Source: Pseudomonadota bacterium (lineage in GTDB: Bacteria > Pseudomonadota > Gammaproteobacteria > Xanthomonadales > Xanthomonadaceae). From it: DNA of 64,000 bases. Location of the stretch: contig JAFEBW010000023.1 in assembly GCA_018242445.1 (NCBI GenBank), positions 1-64,000 on the forward strand. Reading direction: 5' to 3'. Positions 19,299 through 30,663 of the stretch are shown here, piece by piece; position 1 is the stretch's first letter; the number at the start of each line of letters is the position of its first letter. The notes under the pieces were generated by a model, which was not told where the DNA came from, made no database searches, and saw only the letters and a program-made list of their open reading frames with translations. The position numbers and the translations under genes were made by a program.

Positions 19299-19715
19299 AT
19301 GCAATCTTCCCCACCGCTCGGCTACGTCAGGGACACCGGCACCGCCAAGGGACGCGGCGTGTTCGCCACCCGCGCCATCGCTGCCGGCGAAACCGTGGAG
19401 ATCGCGCCGGCCATCGTGCTCACCGCGCCGTGGCTGCCGTTGCCGATCCGCCTGCGCCATTACGTGTTCAACTGGGGCAACCTCACCAAGGGCCCCAAGG
19501 CCATCGCGATGGCAATGGGTTACGGCAGCATGTACAACCACGCCAATCCGGCCAACTTGCGCTATGAAGGGCTGACCGACGGCAATTTCATGCGTTTCAT
19601 CGCCGACCGCGACATCGCCGCCGAAGAAGAAATGACGATCAACTACAACGCCTGCGGCACGACGACGTCGGAAGCGGATACCTGGTTCAAGGCCAACGGC
19701 ATCCAGCCTTTCTAA
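19299..19715 (+). CDS. SET-domain protein (putative lysine methyltransferase)
   Basis: A 138-residue stand-alone SET domain. KGRGVFATRAIAAGETVE is the N-terminal S-adenosylmethionine-binding segment, YNHANPANLRYE matches the NHSxxPN pseudoknot motif, and EEEMTINYNA matches the catalytic EELTxDY. Such compact SET proteins occur sporadically in bacteria; the substrate is unknown. ATG 19299 lies just before the conserved region, and a GTG at 19263 would add 12 residues. There is no partner gene nearby. Confidence 0.8.
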   Translation: MQSSPPLGYVRDTGTAKGRGVFATRAIAAGETVEIAPAIVLTAPWLPLPIRLRHYVFNWGNLTKGPKAIAMAMGYGSMYNHANPANLRYEGLTDGNFMRFIADRDIAAEEEMTINYNACGTTTSEADTWFKANGIQPF

Positions 19716-19781
19716 GGAATGAAAGGCTTTCCCGACGGAGTCGGGGCAGGATGAAGGCTCGATGAGTCGAGTCGCGAATTC

Positions 19782-19830
19782 ACCCCTCTCCCTGCCCTTC
19801 TCCCGCAAGGGGAGAGGGGGTTTCAGGCGG
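19782..19830. repeat. GC-rich palindromic intergenic repeat, copy 2
   Basis: CCCTCTCCC and GGGGAGAGGG arms flank a CTTCTCCCGCAA core in the gap between the SET gene and rlmH, which are convergent. It belongs to the same family as copy 1. Confidence 0.55.
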
Positions 19831-19900
19831 CAAGGCCACGGGCGCGACGATCGCCCCTATCCCGCGAGGGGATCAGGGTTTCCAAGACATGCAGGTACGA

Positions 19901-20371
19901 TCACGCGCGGTGGTAGGGGTGGTTGGCCAGCAGGCTGGCCGCGCGGTAGATCTGTTCGGCCACGATCAGCCGCACCAGCATGTGCGGCAGGGTGGCCGGG
20001 CCCAGCGACCAGCTTTCATGTGCGGCGGCGCGCACCGCGGGCGCATGGCCTTCCGGTCCACCGATCAGCAAGGCCAGATCCCGGCCCTGCCCGCGCCAGT
20101 GCTCCAGCCGTTGCGCGAGCTGTGTGGACGAGTGCATCCGCCCCTTGTCGTCGAGCAACACGACCTGCGCGCCCTTGGGCAAGGCCGCGAGCACACGCGC
20201 GCCCTCGTCGGTCATCGCGCGTTCGACATCACGATGCTTGCCACGCATCCCGGGGGTAATTTCGACTAACTCCAGCGGCAGCCAATGCGACAGGCGTCTG
20301 GCGTAGTCGGCGTATCCGGTCGTCACCCAGTCCGGTGCGTGGTCGCCGACCGCGATCAGCCGCGCTTTCAT
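19901..20371 (-). CDS. rlmH: 23S rRNA (pseudouridine1915-N3)-methyltransferase RlmH
   Basis: RlmH methylates pseudouridine 1915 in helix 69 of 23S rRNA in assembled ribosomes. This 156-residue protein has the expected length, the SPOUT knot glycine motif LALLIGGPEGHAP, and the C-terminal LPHMLVRLIVAEQIYRA ending in HPYHRA. ATG 20371 begins MKARLIAVG, the family start; the open frame beyond crosses a palindromic repeat. It lies downstream of rsfS and ybjQ on the same strand, matching the usual rsfS-rlmH linkage. Confidence 0.95.
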   Translation of the reverse strand: MKARLIAVGDHAPDWVTTGYADYARRLSHWLPLELVEITPGMRGKHRDVERAMTDEGARVLAALPKGAQVVLLDDKGRMHSSTQLAQRLEHWRGQGRDLALLIGGPEGHAPAVRAAAHESWSLGPATLPHMLVRLIVAEQIYRAASLLANHPYHRA

Positions 20372-20400
20372 GCTCCATTCGCATGCGGTCCTGCCACTAC

Positions 20401-20487
20401 TTCCTCCCCCGCTTGCGGGGGAGGGTCGGGGTGGGGGCGGGCACACTCCCCCATCCCAGCCTTCCCCCGTAAACGGGGGAAGGGGGC
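20401..20487. repeat. GC-rich palindromic intergenic repeat, copy 3
   Basis: Two near-perfect hairpins lie between ybjQ and rlmH: CCTCCCCCGC with GCGGGGGAGG at 20403-20424, and CTTCCCCCGT with ACGGGGGAAG at 20461-20482. They are joined by GGGTCGGGGTGGGGG-type sequence. This is the clearest two-hairpin (BIME-like) example in the window. Confidence 0.7.
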
Positions 20488-20532
20488 AAAGCCATCTGCG
20501 CCGGAAAAGCGAGGGTCAAGCGTCGATCCTCC

Positions 20533-20922
20533 TCAACGCGGTTCGGCCGGTTCGACGCGCACGGCCGTGCCGTAGCACAGCACCTCGGTCAGGCCGGTCA
20601 TGACATCGGTGGCGTCGTAGCGCACCGCGACGATGGCATTGGCGCCCATGCGGCGTGCATGGGCGACCATGTCGCGATAGGTTTCCATGCGCGCCTGCTC
20701 GCACAGCTCGGTGTAGATCGTGATGTTGCCGCCGAACAGCGATTGCAGACCGCCGAGGAAATTGCCGACCACCGAGCGCGAGCGCACGGTGATGCCGCGG
20801 ACGAGGCCGAAGTTGCGCACGATGCGATAGCCCGGAAGCTCCATCGCCGTGGTCACCATCGCATCGGTCAGGGCGTCCGCTAAAGGCGGCTGGATGGCGC
20901 CGGAATTGTAGGGGTCGTTCAC
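20533..20922 (-). CDS. YbjQ-like protein (UPF0145, DUF74)
   Basis: A 129-residue protein of the YbjQ/UPF0145 family, seen in [27 protein letters not shown], the central [27 protein letters not shown] and the terminal GTAVRVEP. The family is a homo-pentameric fold sometimes called heavy-metal-binding; its function is unproven. The start is GTG 20922, overlapping the rsfS TGA by four bases (GTGA), with GGAGGA just upstream. It is therefore translationally coupled to rsfS, an unusual insertion between rsfS and rlmH. Confidence 0.85.
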   Translation of the reverse strand: MNDPYNSGAIQPPLADALTDAMVTTAMELPGYRIVRNFGLVRGITVRSRSVVGNFLGGLQSLFGGNITIYTELCEQARMETYRDMVAHARRMGANAIVAVRYDATDVMTGLTEVLCYGTAVRVEPAEPR

Positions 20923-21311
20923 GCGTCCTCCGGCGGCTGGTCGCCCACCGTCCACAGCCGCTCGATGGCGTAGAACTCGCGCACCCGCGGCAGCATGACG
21001 TGGACGATCACGTCGGCCAGATCCACCAGCACCCATTCGGCTTCGCGCTCGCCTTCCACGCCCAGCGGCATCGCGCCGACCTTCTTGGCGAAGCGCACCA
21101 CCTCGTCGGCGATCGACTTGACGTGCCGCGTGGACGTGCCGGAAACGACCACCATGAAGTCGGCGATGCTGGTCTTGCCGCGGATGTCGATCTCCACCGC
21201 GTCCTTGGCCTTGATTTCTTCGAGCGCGAGGCGCACCTGCGCGAGCAGTGCCTCGGCCGACGGTGGCGGTTCCGGCATGCGGGTCTTGATGACGACGGCC
21301 TGGGTGGTCAA
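20919..21311 (-). CDS. rsfS: Ribosomal silencing factor RsfS
   Basis: RsfS binds uL14 on the large subunit and blocks subunit joining in stationary phase. The core [43 protein letters not shown] and the [32 protein letters not shown] region are diagnostic. TTG 21311 gives [17 protein letters not shown] ahead of the core; ATG 21278 is a shorter alternative. It lies about 60 bases downstream of nadD in the leuS-lptE-holA-nadD-rsfS set, and its stop overlaps the ybjQ start. Confidence 0.92.
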   Translation of the reverse strand: MTTQAVVIKTRMPEPPPSAEALLAQVRLALEEIKAKDAVEIDIRGKTSIADFMVVVSGTSTRHVKSIADEVVRFAKKVGAMPLGVEGEREAEWVLVDLADVIVHVMLPRVREFYAIERLWTVGDQPPEDA

Positions 21312-21371
21312 GTGCGCTGATCCTCGGTGGCGGCGACGGGCCGCGTGGAAAGTATAGAGCAAGCCTGCGGA

Positions 21372-22031
21372 TCAAGCCTGCGGTGGCGATGGCGTGGCGT
21401 GAGCGTACAAACGCCGTGCCCGGATGTATGCGGCCACCGCCGGCGGGACGCAGGCTTCCCATGGTTGCCCGGCGGCGATGAGCGCGCGCAGATCGCTGGC
21501 TGCTTCCGTGCGCAGCGGCAGGTCGAGCCGGAACACCCGTCCGGAAGGCGCCGCCGCCAGCGCGGCGGGGTCGGTCGTCCAGCGACCGGCCAGCGCGTCG
21601 CGCAGTTGCGGATCCAATTCGCTCAAGCCATGCCCGGGCCGCACGGCCACGATCAGGTGGGCCAGCCCGGGCAATTCGCGCCAGCGATGCCAGCGATGCA
21701 GGTCGCGGAAGGCATCGGCACCCAGCAGCCACGCCAACGGCGCGGCCGGGCCGATGTCCGCGCGCACGTCGGCGAGGGTATCGACCGTGTACGAAGGGCC
21801 CGCGCGTTGCAGTTCGCGCCGGTCCACGCGCAGGCGCGGATGCCCGGCGATGGCCAGGTCGAGCATGGCCGCGCGCTGCGTGGCGCCGGCGCCGGGCCGC
21901 GCTCGGTGCGGCGGATCGGCCGCTGGCAGCAGGGACACCTCGGCGTTGAAGCCTGTCGCGGCGGCATCGGCAACGGCCAGATGGCCGCAATGGATCGGGT
22001 CGAACGTGCCGCCGTAGAGGATGCGGATCAC
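21372..22031 (-). CDS. nadD: Nicotinate-nucleotide adenylyltransferase NadD
   Basis: NadD adenylylates nicotinate mononucleotide in NAD biosynthesis. The nucleotidyltransferase motif [11 protein letters not shown] is at residues 7-17. The family segments [11 protein letters not shown] and [16 protein letters not shown] follow. The GTG at 22031 starts immediately before this motif, 19 bases after the holA stop; no ATG is suitably placed. The length of 219 residues is typical. Confidence 0.94.
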   Translation of the reverse strand: MIRILYGGTFDPIHCGHLAVADAAATGFNAEVSLLPAADPPHRARPGAGATQRAAMLDLAIAGHPRLRVDRRELQRAGPSYTVDTLADVRADIGPAAPLAWLLGADAFRDLHRWHRWRELPGLAHLIVAVRPGHGLSELDPQLRDALAGRWTTDPAALAAAPSGRVFRLDLPLRTEAASDLRALIAAGQPWEACVPPAVAAYIRARRLYAHATPSPPQA

Positions 22032-22050
22032 GGGCCGGCGGGTGCGCGAT

Positions 22051-23085
22051 TCACGCCACCAGCAACCGCCGCCCGCGCGCGGCGGCGATGGCGGCCAGCA
22101 GCCGTTCCAGCGCGATCCACGGGTCGCCCGCCTCGCGGCCCTTGGCCATGCGGTCGATGCGGCCCAACTCGATCGTGAAGGCTTCCCAGCCTCGCGCATC
22201 GTGGCGCTCGAGCGCGCGCCTGAACACCGCTTGTTTCGCGTCCCAGATGCGTTGCGCGGCCATCGCCGCGCGCAGGTCGCCGCCGCGCGCGGCTTCGGCA
22301 GCCAGGCCCGCCACTTGCATGATCTGCTGCACCAGCGGGCCGAGCAGGGCCGGCACCGCATCGCCCTCGGCGCGCAAGGCCCGCAGGATGCGCACGGCGC
22401 GAGCGGCATCGCCTTCCATGCATGCGTCGGTCAGCTTGAACACGTCGTAGCGCGAGGAATCGGCCACCAGTCGCTGCATCTGCGCCAAGTCGATGCGCTG
22501 TTTGCGGTCGACCAGCAAGGAGAGCTTCTCGACTTCCTGCGCGGCCGCCAGCAGGTTGCCTTCCACCCGTTCGGACAACAATTCGGCAGCCTCGTGGCTG
22601 GCGTCGATGCCGTGCGCGATCAGGCGGCGCAACAACCAGTCGGCGAGCTTGTGCCGCGGCAGGGGCCACATCGCGAGGACATGACCGGCCTTGGCGATGG
22701 CCTTGGCCCACGTCGTTTCGGCATGCCGCTTGCTCCATTCCAGGCAGCTCACCAGCAAGGTGGTGCCGGGCGGAGGATCCTTGCAAAAGGCGGCGATCGC
22801 CTCGCCGCCTTCCTTGCCGAACTTGCCGTCCGGCGTGCGCACGTCCAGCAGGCGCGCGCTGGAAAACAGGCTCATCGCGGAAAAGTCGCCGACCAGTTCA
22901 TCCCAGTCGAAACGGCCATCGACGTGGTACACGCTGCGTTCGGATCCGCCTTCGCGCGCCTTCGCACGCACCGCGTCGGCGGCCTCGATGACCCGCAATT
23001 CCTCAGCCCCGGCGACCAGGATCGCCGCCGGGAGCGGCGCTCGCGCGAGCGCGGCGGCGAATCCGGCCTCATCCTGAAACTGCAT
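22051..23085 (-). CDS. holA: DNA polymerase III subunit delta
   Basis: HolA is the clamp-loader subunit that opens the beta clamp. The 344-residue protein shows ILVAGAEELRVIEAADAVRAKA near the N-terminus, the beta-interacting SLFSSARLLDVR segment, and the middle-domain ERVEGNLLAAAQEVEKLSLL, all typical. ATG 23085 lies nine bases after the lptE stop, and nadD follows, as in the conserved leuS-lptE-holA-nadD operon. Confidence 0.94.
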   Translation of the reverse strand: MQFQDEAGFAAALARAPLPAAILVAGAEELRVIEAADAVRAKAREGGSERSVYHVDGRFDWDELVGDFSAMSLFSSARLLDVRTPDGKFGKEGGEAIAAFCKDPPPGTTLLVSCLEWSKRHAETTWAKAIAKAGHVLAMWPLPRHKLADWLLRRLIAHGIDASHEAAELLSERVEGNLLAAAQEVEKLSLLVDRKQRIDLAQMQRLVADSSRYDVFKLTDACMEGDAARAVRILRALRAEGDAVPALLGPLVQQIMQVAGLAAEAARGGDLRAAMAAQRIWDAKQAVFRRALERHDARGWEAFTIELGRIDRMAKGREAGDPWIALERLLAAIAAARGRRLLVA

Positions 23086-23094
23086 CGGCCCATC

Positions 23095-23607
23095 TCATGG
23101 CTGCATGTGGCGCAGGGCGATGTCGATTCGCCGCATGATGACAGCGGCCATGTCGCGCTGCATTTCCTCGCGGATGGTTTGCTGCTCCTGCGCAGCGCCC
23201 AGCGCATTGGCCACGTCGTAGGCGTAGTCGCGCTGCAGGCGCGCTTCCTGCAGGGGTTCGATGTCCTTGCCTGCGGCCGTGGTGAAGGAGAACTTCACCA
23301 CGTAGGTGACGTAGTACTCGGTGGCTTGCGCATGCACGTTGATCGTCAGCGGCTGCTGGTCCCAGGCCTCGGAAACGATGCGCAAGGTGGCGGCACGCGC
23401 ATGCGGGTCGATGGCCGGTTGCGCGTGCGCCTGGGTGAGCGCGCGCGACAAGGCCAGCGTCAAGGGGCTGTACGGGTCGCTGCCGATCACCTTCACCGGG
23501 CCCACCGAATCGGGCACCAGCATGGCACCGCGCGGATGGAAGCCGCAGCCGGCCAGCATCAAAACGGCGATGCAGGCGAACGGGAACGACGTGCTGCGCA
23601 AGTTCAT
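23095..23607 (-). CDS. lptE: LPS assembly lipoprotein LptE
   Basis: LptE plugs the LptD barrel and helps deliver lipopolysaccharide to the outer surface. The 170-residue protein has a lipoprotein signal with lipobox LAGC (Cys21), then GFHPRGA as in other LptE proteins. The C-terminal helix region (EEMQRDMAAVIMRRIDIAL) is typical. It sits between leuS and holA, the standard position. The signal-bearing start at ATG 23607 is well supported. Confidence 0.92.
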   Translation of the reverse strand: MNLRSTSFPFACIAVLMLAGCGFHPRGAMLVPDSVGPVKVIGSDPYSPLTLALSRALTQAHAQPAIDPHARAATLRIVSEAWDQQPLTINVHAQATEYYVTYVVKFSFTTAAGKDIEPLQEARLQRDYAYDVANALGAAQEQQTIREEMQRDMAAVIMRRIDIALRHMQP

Positions 23608-23703
23608 GGGCAGGTTCCGGAAGGTGCTGGCGAGGTCTGGATCATTGGGTCGGGATCATACGGCGCGCGGCGGCCACCGGGGGAAGTCGATGCGAGGCCC
23701 GCG

Positions 23704-26481
<2,778 letters not shown>

Positions 26482-26563
26482 GGGCTTGGCCGCTGCGGGC
26501 CGGGAAGGACGTTGCGTGCAGCCTACCGCAGTGCAGCACGAGGCGGAAGCACGGGGCCGCGGA

Positions 26564-27286
26564 TCAATCCCTTCCAGCGGCATCGGGAGCCGGCGAGACC
26601 AGCCGATAGCCCACGCCGATTTCCGTCAGCAACACTTTCGGCCGCGCCGGTTCGGCCTCGATCTTGCGCCGCAGGGCGCGCATGTAGATGCGCAGGTACT
26701 GCGGCGACTCGACGTGCGCGGCGCCCCACACTTCGCGCAACAACTGGCGGTGGGTGACGACCTTGCCCGGATGCTGCGCCAGCGCCGCCAGCAGCTTGTA
26801 TTCGATCGGCGTGAGGCGGGCTTCGACTCCGGCGCGCGCCACCCGGTGCGCGGCGAGGTCGATCGACAGATCGCCGATGGCGACCACGGAGGATGCGGCA
26901 TCCGCGCTGCGCTCGCGCAGGTGGCGCTCGGCCACGCGCAGGCGCGCCAGCAACTCGCCGATGCCGAAGGGCTTGGTCACGTAGTCGTCGGCACCGGCAT
27001 CGAGCGCGGCAACCTTCTCCTGCTCCTGGCTGCGCGCCGACAACACGATGATCGCGCCGCGATACCAGCCGCGCAGTTCGCGGATGACCTCCAGCCCGGA
27101 ACGATCCGGCAGACCCAGATCGACCAGCGCGATGTCGGGCTGCCGCAGCGCGGCCAGTCGCAATCCATCCGCGGCGGTATCGGCAACCAGCAATTCGTGG
27201 CCATGCGATTCCAGAGCGGTGGCGAGGAAGCGCTGGATCTGGCGGTCGTCCTCGATCACCAGCAGACGGGCGGTTGGCGAGGTCAT
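26564..27286 (-). CDS. kdpE: KdpE response regulator
   Basis: An OmpR-type response regulator of 240 residues: receiver domain with acidic pair in IEDD and phospho-acceptor Asp56 (ALVDLGLPD), the conserved lysine in TKPFG, and a C-terminal winged helix with [12 protein letters not shown] and [14 protein letters not shown]. KdpE activates kdpFABC when potassium is low or ionic strength is high. It overlaps the kdpD stop by four bases and is the last gene of the kdp operon. Confidence 0.96.
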   Translation of the reverse strand: MTSPTARLLVIEDDRQIQRFLATALESHGHELLVADTAADGLRLAALRQPDIALVDLGLPDRSGLEVIRELRGWYRGAIIVLSARSQEQEKVAALDAGADDYVTKPFGIGELLARLRVAERHLRERSADAASSVVAIGDLSIDLAAHRVARAGVEARLTPIEYKLLAALAQHPGKVVTHRQLLREVWGAAHVESPQYLRIYMRALRRKIEAEPARPKVLLTEIGVGYRLVSPAPDAAGRD

Positions 27287-30033
27287 GCGGCGAGATCCTC
27301 CGGCAACGGCAGGGTGAAGGCGAATTCCGCACCACCGCCCGGCGCGTTGGATGCGGCGATGATGCCGCCGTGCGCCTCGACGATGTACTTGCAGATCGTC
27401 AACCCGAGGCCGAAACCGCTCTGCGCTTCCTCGGCGCGCGCGCGATGGAATTTCTCGAACACCCGTTCCTCCTCGCCCGGCGGCAAGCCCGGGCCATGAT
27501 CGCGCAGGCGGACGCGGATCGCGCCGGGCACGGTTTCAGCGCCCACCTCGATCGCCGTCCCCGGCGGGGTGTGCTTGAGCGCATTCTCGAGCAGGTTGCC
27601 CAGCACCTGCGCCACCAGCACCTCGTCGCAGGGCACGAGGGGCAGGTCGGCCGGCATCGCGATCGCGATCTCGCGCCCCGACAACGCCTCGTCCATCCGC
27701 GCGAGCACCGCGCCGACCAGTTCGTCGAGCGAGGCCCAATCGCGCCTGAGCGCGATCTTTCCCGAGCTCAGCCGCGTGAGATCGAGCAGGTCGCCGACCA
27801 GCCGCGTCATGCGCGTCGCCTCGTCGAGCATGCCGCCCAGCAGCACGCGACGGCGCGTTTCGTCGAGCCGCGCTTCGTCGGCCAGCAGGGTCGAGGCCGA
27901 ACCGACGATCGTCGCCAGCGGCGTGCGGAAATCGTGCGAGATCGAGCTGAGCAGCACGTTGCGCATGCGCTCGGATTCGACCTCGACGCTCGCATCCTGC
28001 GCGGCCTGCGCCAGCAGCACGCGCTCCATCGCCACGGCCGCTTGCGTGGTGAAGGTTTCCAGCAAGTGCATCTGCTCGGGGTTCTGCAACTGCCGCAGAG
28101 CCTGCCCCGGGCTCGATCCGGGGTCGTGCGGACGCACGCCAAGCACGCCGACGCAGCGATGCAGCGCCTTCAACGGCAGGTAGATTGCGTCCGCGCCCGC
28201 CAGCGTGCCGGTGCCGAGGCCGGCCATCTCCTGGTGATCGAAGCTGTACTGCGCGATGCCCAGCTCGTTGCCCGGCACCGGCAGGCGGTTGACCGAGCCC
28301 TGTGACCGCACCTGCCCGCGCGAGCAGAAATGCGCCGGATCCGCGATGCGGCGGTCGCCGTCGGGCAACAGCACGGCAGCCTCGCAATCCATCGTCGCGA
28401 CGACGTGACGCACCAGGACCTTTGCCAGGTCGTCGAGGTGGCGGCTGGCCGCCAGTTCGCGGCTGAGCGAATACAACTCGGCCGTGCGTCGTTCGCGGGA
28501 TCGCGCCACGGCTGCCTGGCGGCGACCGAAGGCTGTCAGTCCGCTGATCATCAATCCCGTCGCGAGCATGACCGCGAAGGTCATCAGGTACTGCGTGTCC
28601 GACACCGCGAACGAGTAATACGGCGGCACGAACAGGAAATCGAACGCCAGCACGCCGAGCACGGCGCTGGCGACCGAAGGCCCGCGGCCGAAGCGCCACG
28701 CCGCGACCGCGGTGGCGAGCAGATAGACCATCGCCAGGTTGATGCGGTCGATGCGCTCGGCCAGCGGCAGGCAGACCAGCGTCGCCGCGACGACCACCGC
28801 GAGCGAACGGGCATACGCGGGCCACTGGCTCGAGCGCTTCGGGATGCGCGACGGCGTCACCGAGGCTTCGCCTTCCTCGCCGGTGATCACGTAGACGTCG
28901 ATCGCGCCGCTGGCGCGGATCAGCTCGTCCACCAGCGAGCGCTTCAGGCGGTCGCGCCAGCGCGGCTTGAGCGGCTTGCCGACGATGATCTTGCTGACGT
29001 TGCGCGCGTTCGCCAGCGCGACGAGCTCCGCCGCGACGCTGTCGCCGGACAGGTTTTCGGTCTGCGCGCCGAGCTGTTCGGCGAGCTTGAGCGTGCGCAG
29101 CACGCGGTCGCGCGTTTCCTGCGGCAGCCGTTGCAACGACGGCGTCTCGACGTAGGCGGCCAGCCACTGCGCGTGGTGCGCGAACGCCAGCCGGCGCGCG
29201 GCGCGCACGACGCGCTCGGACAGCGCATCGGGCCCGACGCAGACCAGCAAACGTTCGCCCGCGACCCACGGCGCGGCGATCGCGTGGCGCTCGCGGTACT
29301 CGCGCATCGCCGCGTCGACGCGGTCGGCGGTCGCGCGCAGCGCGAGCTGGCGCAGCGCGATCAGGTTGCCCTTGCGGAAGAATTCGCCGAGCGCCTGCGC
29401 GCTCTTTTCGCCGCCGTAGACCTTGCCCTCGCGCAGCCGCACGATCAGGTCGTCGGGCGGCAGGTCGATCAGCTCGACCTCGTCGGCGCGGTCGAACACC
29501 ACGTCCGGCACCGTCTCGCGCACGTGCACGCCGGTGATCTGCGCGACGACATCGTTGAGGCTCTCCAGGTGCTGCACGTTCATCGTCGTGTGCACGTCGA
29601 TGCCCGCCTGCAGCAGTTCCTCGACATCCTGCCAGCGCTTGGGGTGGCGCGCGCCGGGGACGTTGGTGTGCGCGAGTTCGTCGACCAGCACCAGCGCGGG
29701 ATGGCGCGCCAGCGCGCCGTTGAGGTCAAACTCGCGCAGGCCGATCCCGCGGTGGCCGATCGTCTGCGCCGGCAGCATCTCGAGGCCGTCGAGCAGTGCC
29801 TCGGTCTCGGCGCGACCGTGCAGTTCGACGTAGCCGACGACGGCATCGACGCCCTCGGTGCGCAACCGCCGCGCGTTCTCGAGCATCGCGTAGGACTTGC
29901 CGACGCCGGCGGCGGCGCCGAAGAAGATCTTCAGTCGCCCGCGCCGCGCGCGCGCCTCGTCCTCCCGCACGCGCGCGAGCAGCGCGTCCGGGTCGGGCCG
30001 TTCGTCGGCAGGGCCTGCCATGCGCGAGGACAT
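27283..30033 (-). CDS. kdpD: KdpD potassium-sensing histidine kinase
   Basis: A 916-residue KdpD. The N-terminal KdpD domain has Walker A GAAAGVGKS (39-47) and VDELAHTN. A universal-stress-like domain and four membrane helices follow (around LVCLPLAERIDRINLAMVYLL), then a GAF region, the HisKA box with His700 (ISHDFRTPL) and a HATPase domain (NLLENALKHTPPG, FGLGLTICKYIVEAHGG). Phosphorylation of KdpE couples external potassium or turgor to kdp expression. It follows kdpC closely and overlaps kdpE by four bases. Confidence 0.96.
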   Translation of the reverse strand: MSSRMAGPADERPDPDALLARVREDEARARRGRLKIFFGAAAGVGKSYAMLENARRLRTEGVDAVVGYVELHGRAETEALLDGLEMLPAQTIGHRGIGLREFDLNGALARHPALVLVDELAHTNVPGARHPKRWQDVEELLQAGIDVHTTMNVQHLESLNDVVAQITGVHVRETVPDVVFDRADEVELIDLPPDDLIVRLREGKVYGGEKSAQALGEFFRKGNLIALRQLALRATADRVDAAMREYRERHAIAAPWVAGERLLVCVGPDALSERVVRAARRLAFAHHAQWLAAYVETPSLQRLPQETRDRVLRTLKLAEQLGAQTENLSGDSVAAELVALANARNVSKIIVGKPLKPRWRDRLKRSLVDELIRASGAIDVYVITGEEGEASVTPSRIPKRSSQWPAYARSLAVVVAATLVCLPLAERIDRINLAMVYLLATAVAAWRFGRGPSVASAVLGVLAFDFLFVPPYYSFAVSDTQYLMTFAVMLATGLMISGLTAFGRRQAAVARSRERRTAELYSLSRELAASRHLDDLAKVLVRHVVATMDCEAAVLLPDGDRRIADPAHFCSRGQVRSQGSVNRLPVPGNELGIAQYSFDHQEMAGLGTGTLAGADAIYLPLKALHRCVGVLGVRPHDPGSSPGQALRQLQNPEQMHLLETFTTQAAVAMERVLLAQAAQDASVEVESERMRNVLLSSISHDFRTPLATIVGSASTLLADEARLDETRRRVLLGGMLDEATRMTRLVGDLLDLTRLSSGKIALRRDWASLDELVGAVLARMDEALSGREIAIAMPADLPLVPCDEVLVAQVLGNLLENALKHTPPGTAIEVGAETVPGAIRVRLRDHGPGLPPGEEERVFEKFHRARAEEAQSGFGLGLTICKYIVEAHGGIIAASNAPGGGAEFAFTLPLPEDLAA

Positions 30034-30060
30034 GCCGCCATCATGCCGAGCGCGCGGCGC

Positions 30061-30651
30061 TCAACGCCAGCGCCCATCGAGAGCGCGACCGTCGAGCATG
30101 AGGTTGAGTTCGAGCACGTTCACGCGCGACTCGCCGAGCAGGCCGAAGGTGCGCCGCGACGTCGCGCGATCGACCAGCGCCCGCACCCAGGCCGCGTCCA
30201 CGCGGCGCGCGCGTGCGACACGCGCGATCTGGAAGCGCGCCGCGGCCGGCGAGATTTCCGGGTCTAGGCCGCTGCCCGAAGCGGTCACCAGATCGACCGG
30301 AACCGGCGCGACGTTGTCCGGATCGGCCGCGCGCAACGCCGCGATGCGCTGCCTCATCGCATCGATCAACGCCGGATTCGTCGGGCCGAGATTCGATCCG
30401 GTCGAAGCACCGCCGTTGTACGCCTGCGGCGACGTCGCCGACGGGCGGCCCCAGAAATATTTCGGATCGTCGAACGGCTGCCCGATCAAGCTCGAACCGA
30501 GCGGCTTGCCGCCGGAGGCGAGCACGCTGCCGTGCGCCTGCGCCGGGAATGCGACCTGCGCGATGCCGGTTACCAGCAACGGATAGGCGACGCCGGTGAT
30601 CAGCGTCAGCAGCATGAACAGGGTGATGGCCTGGCGCAGCACGGAATTCAT
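30061..30651 (-). CDS. kdpC: Potassium-transporting ATPase KdpC subunit
   Basis: KdpC is the single-span accessory subunit between KdpA and KdpB. The 196-residue protein has an N-terminal membrane helix ([21 protein letters not shown]), [36 protein letters not shown] and [13 protein letters not shown], all diagnostic. In most operons it follows kdpB directly; here a porin gene intervenes. Twelve bases separate it from the porin stop. Confidence 0.95.
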   Translation of the reverse strand: MNSVLRQAITLFMLLTLITGVAYPLLVTGIAQVAFPAQAHGSVLASGGKPLGSSLIGQPFDDPKYFWGRPSATSPQAYNGGASTGSNLGPTNPALIDAMRQRIAALRAADPDNVAPVPVDLVTASGSGLDPEISPAAARFQIARVARARRVDAAWVRALVDRATSRRTFGLLGESRVNVLELNLMLDGRALDGRWR

Positions 30652-30663
30652 CGCGGGCTCCAG

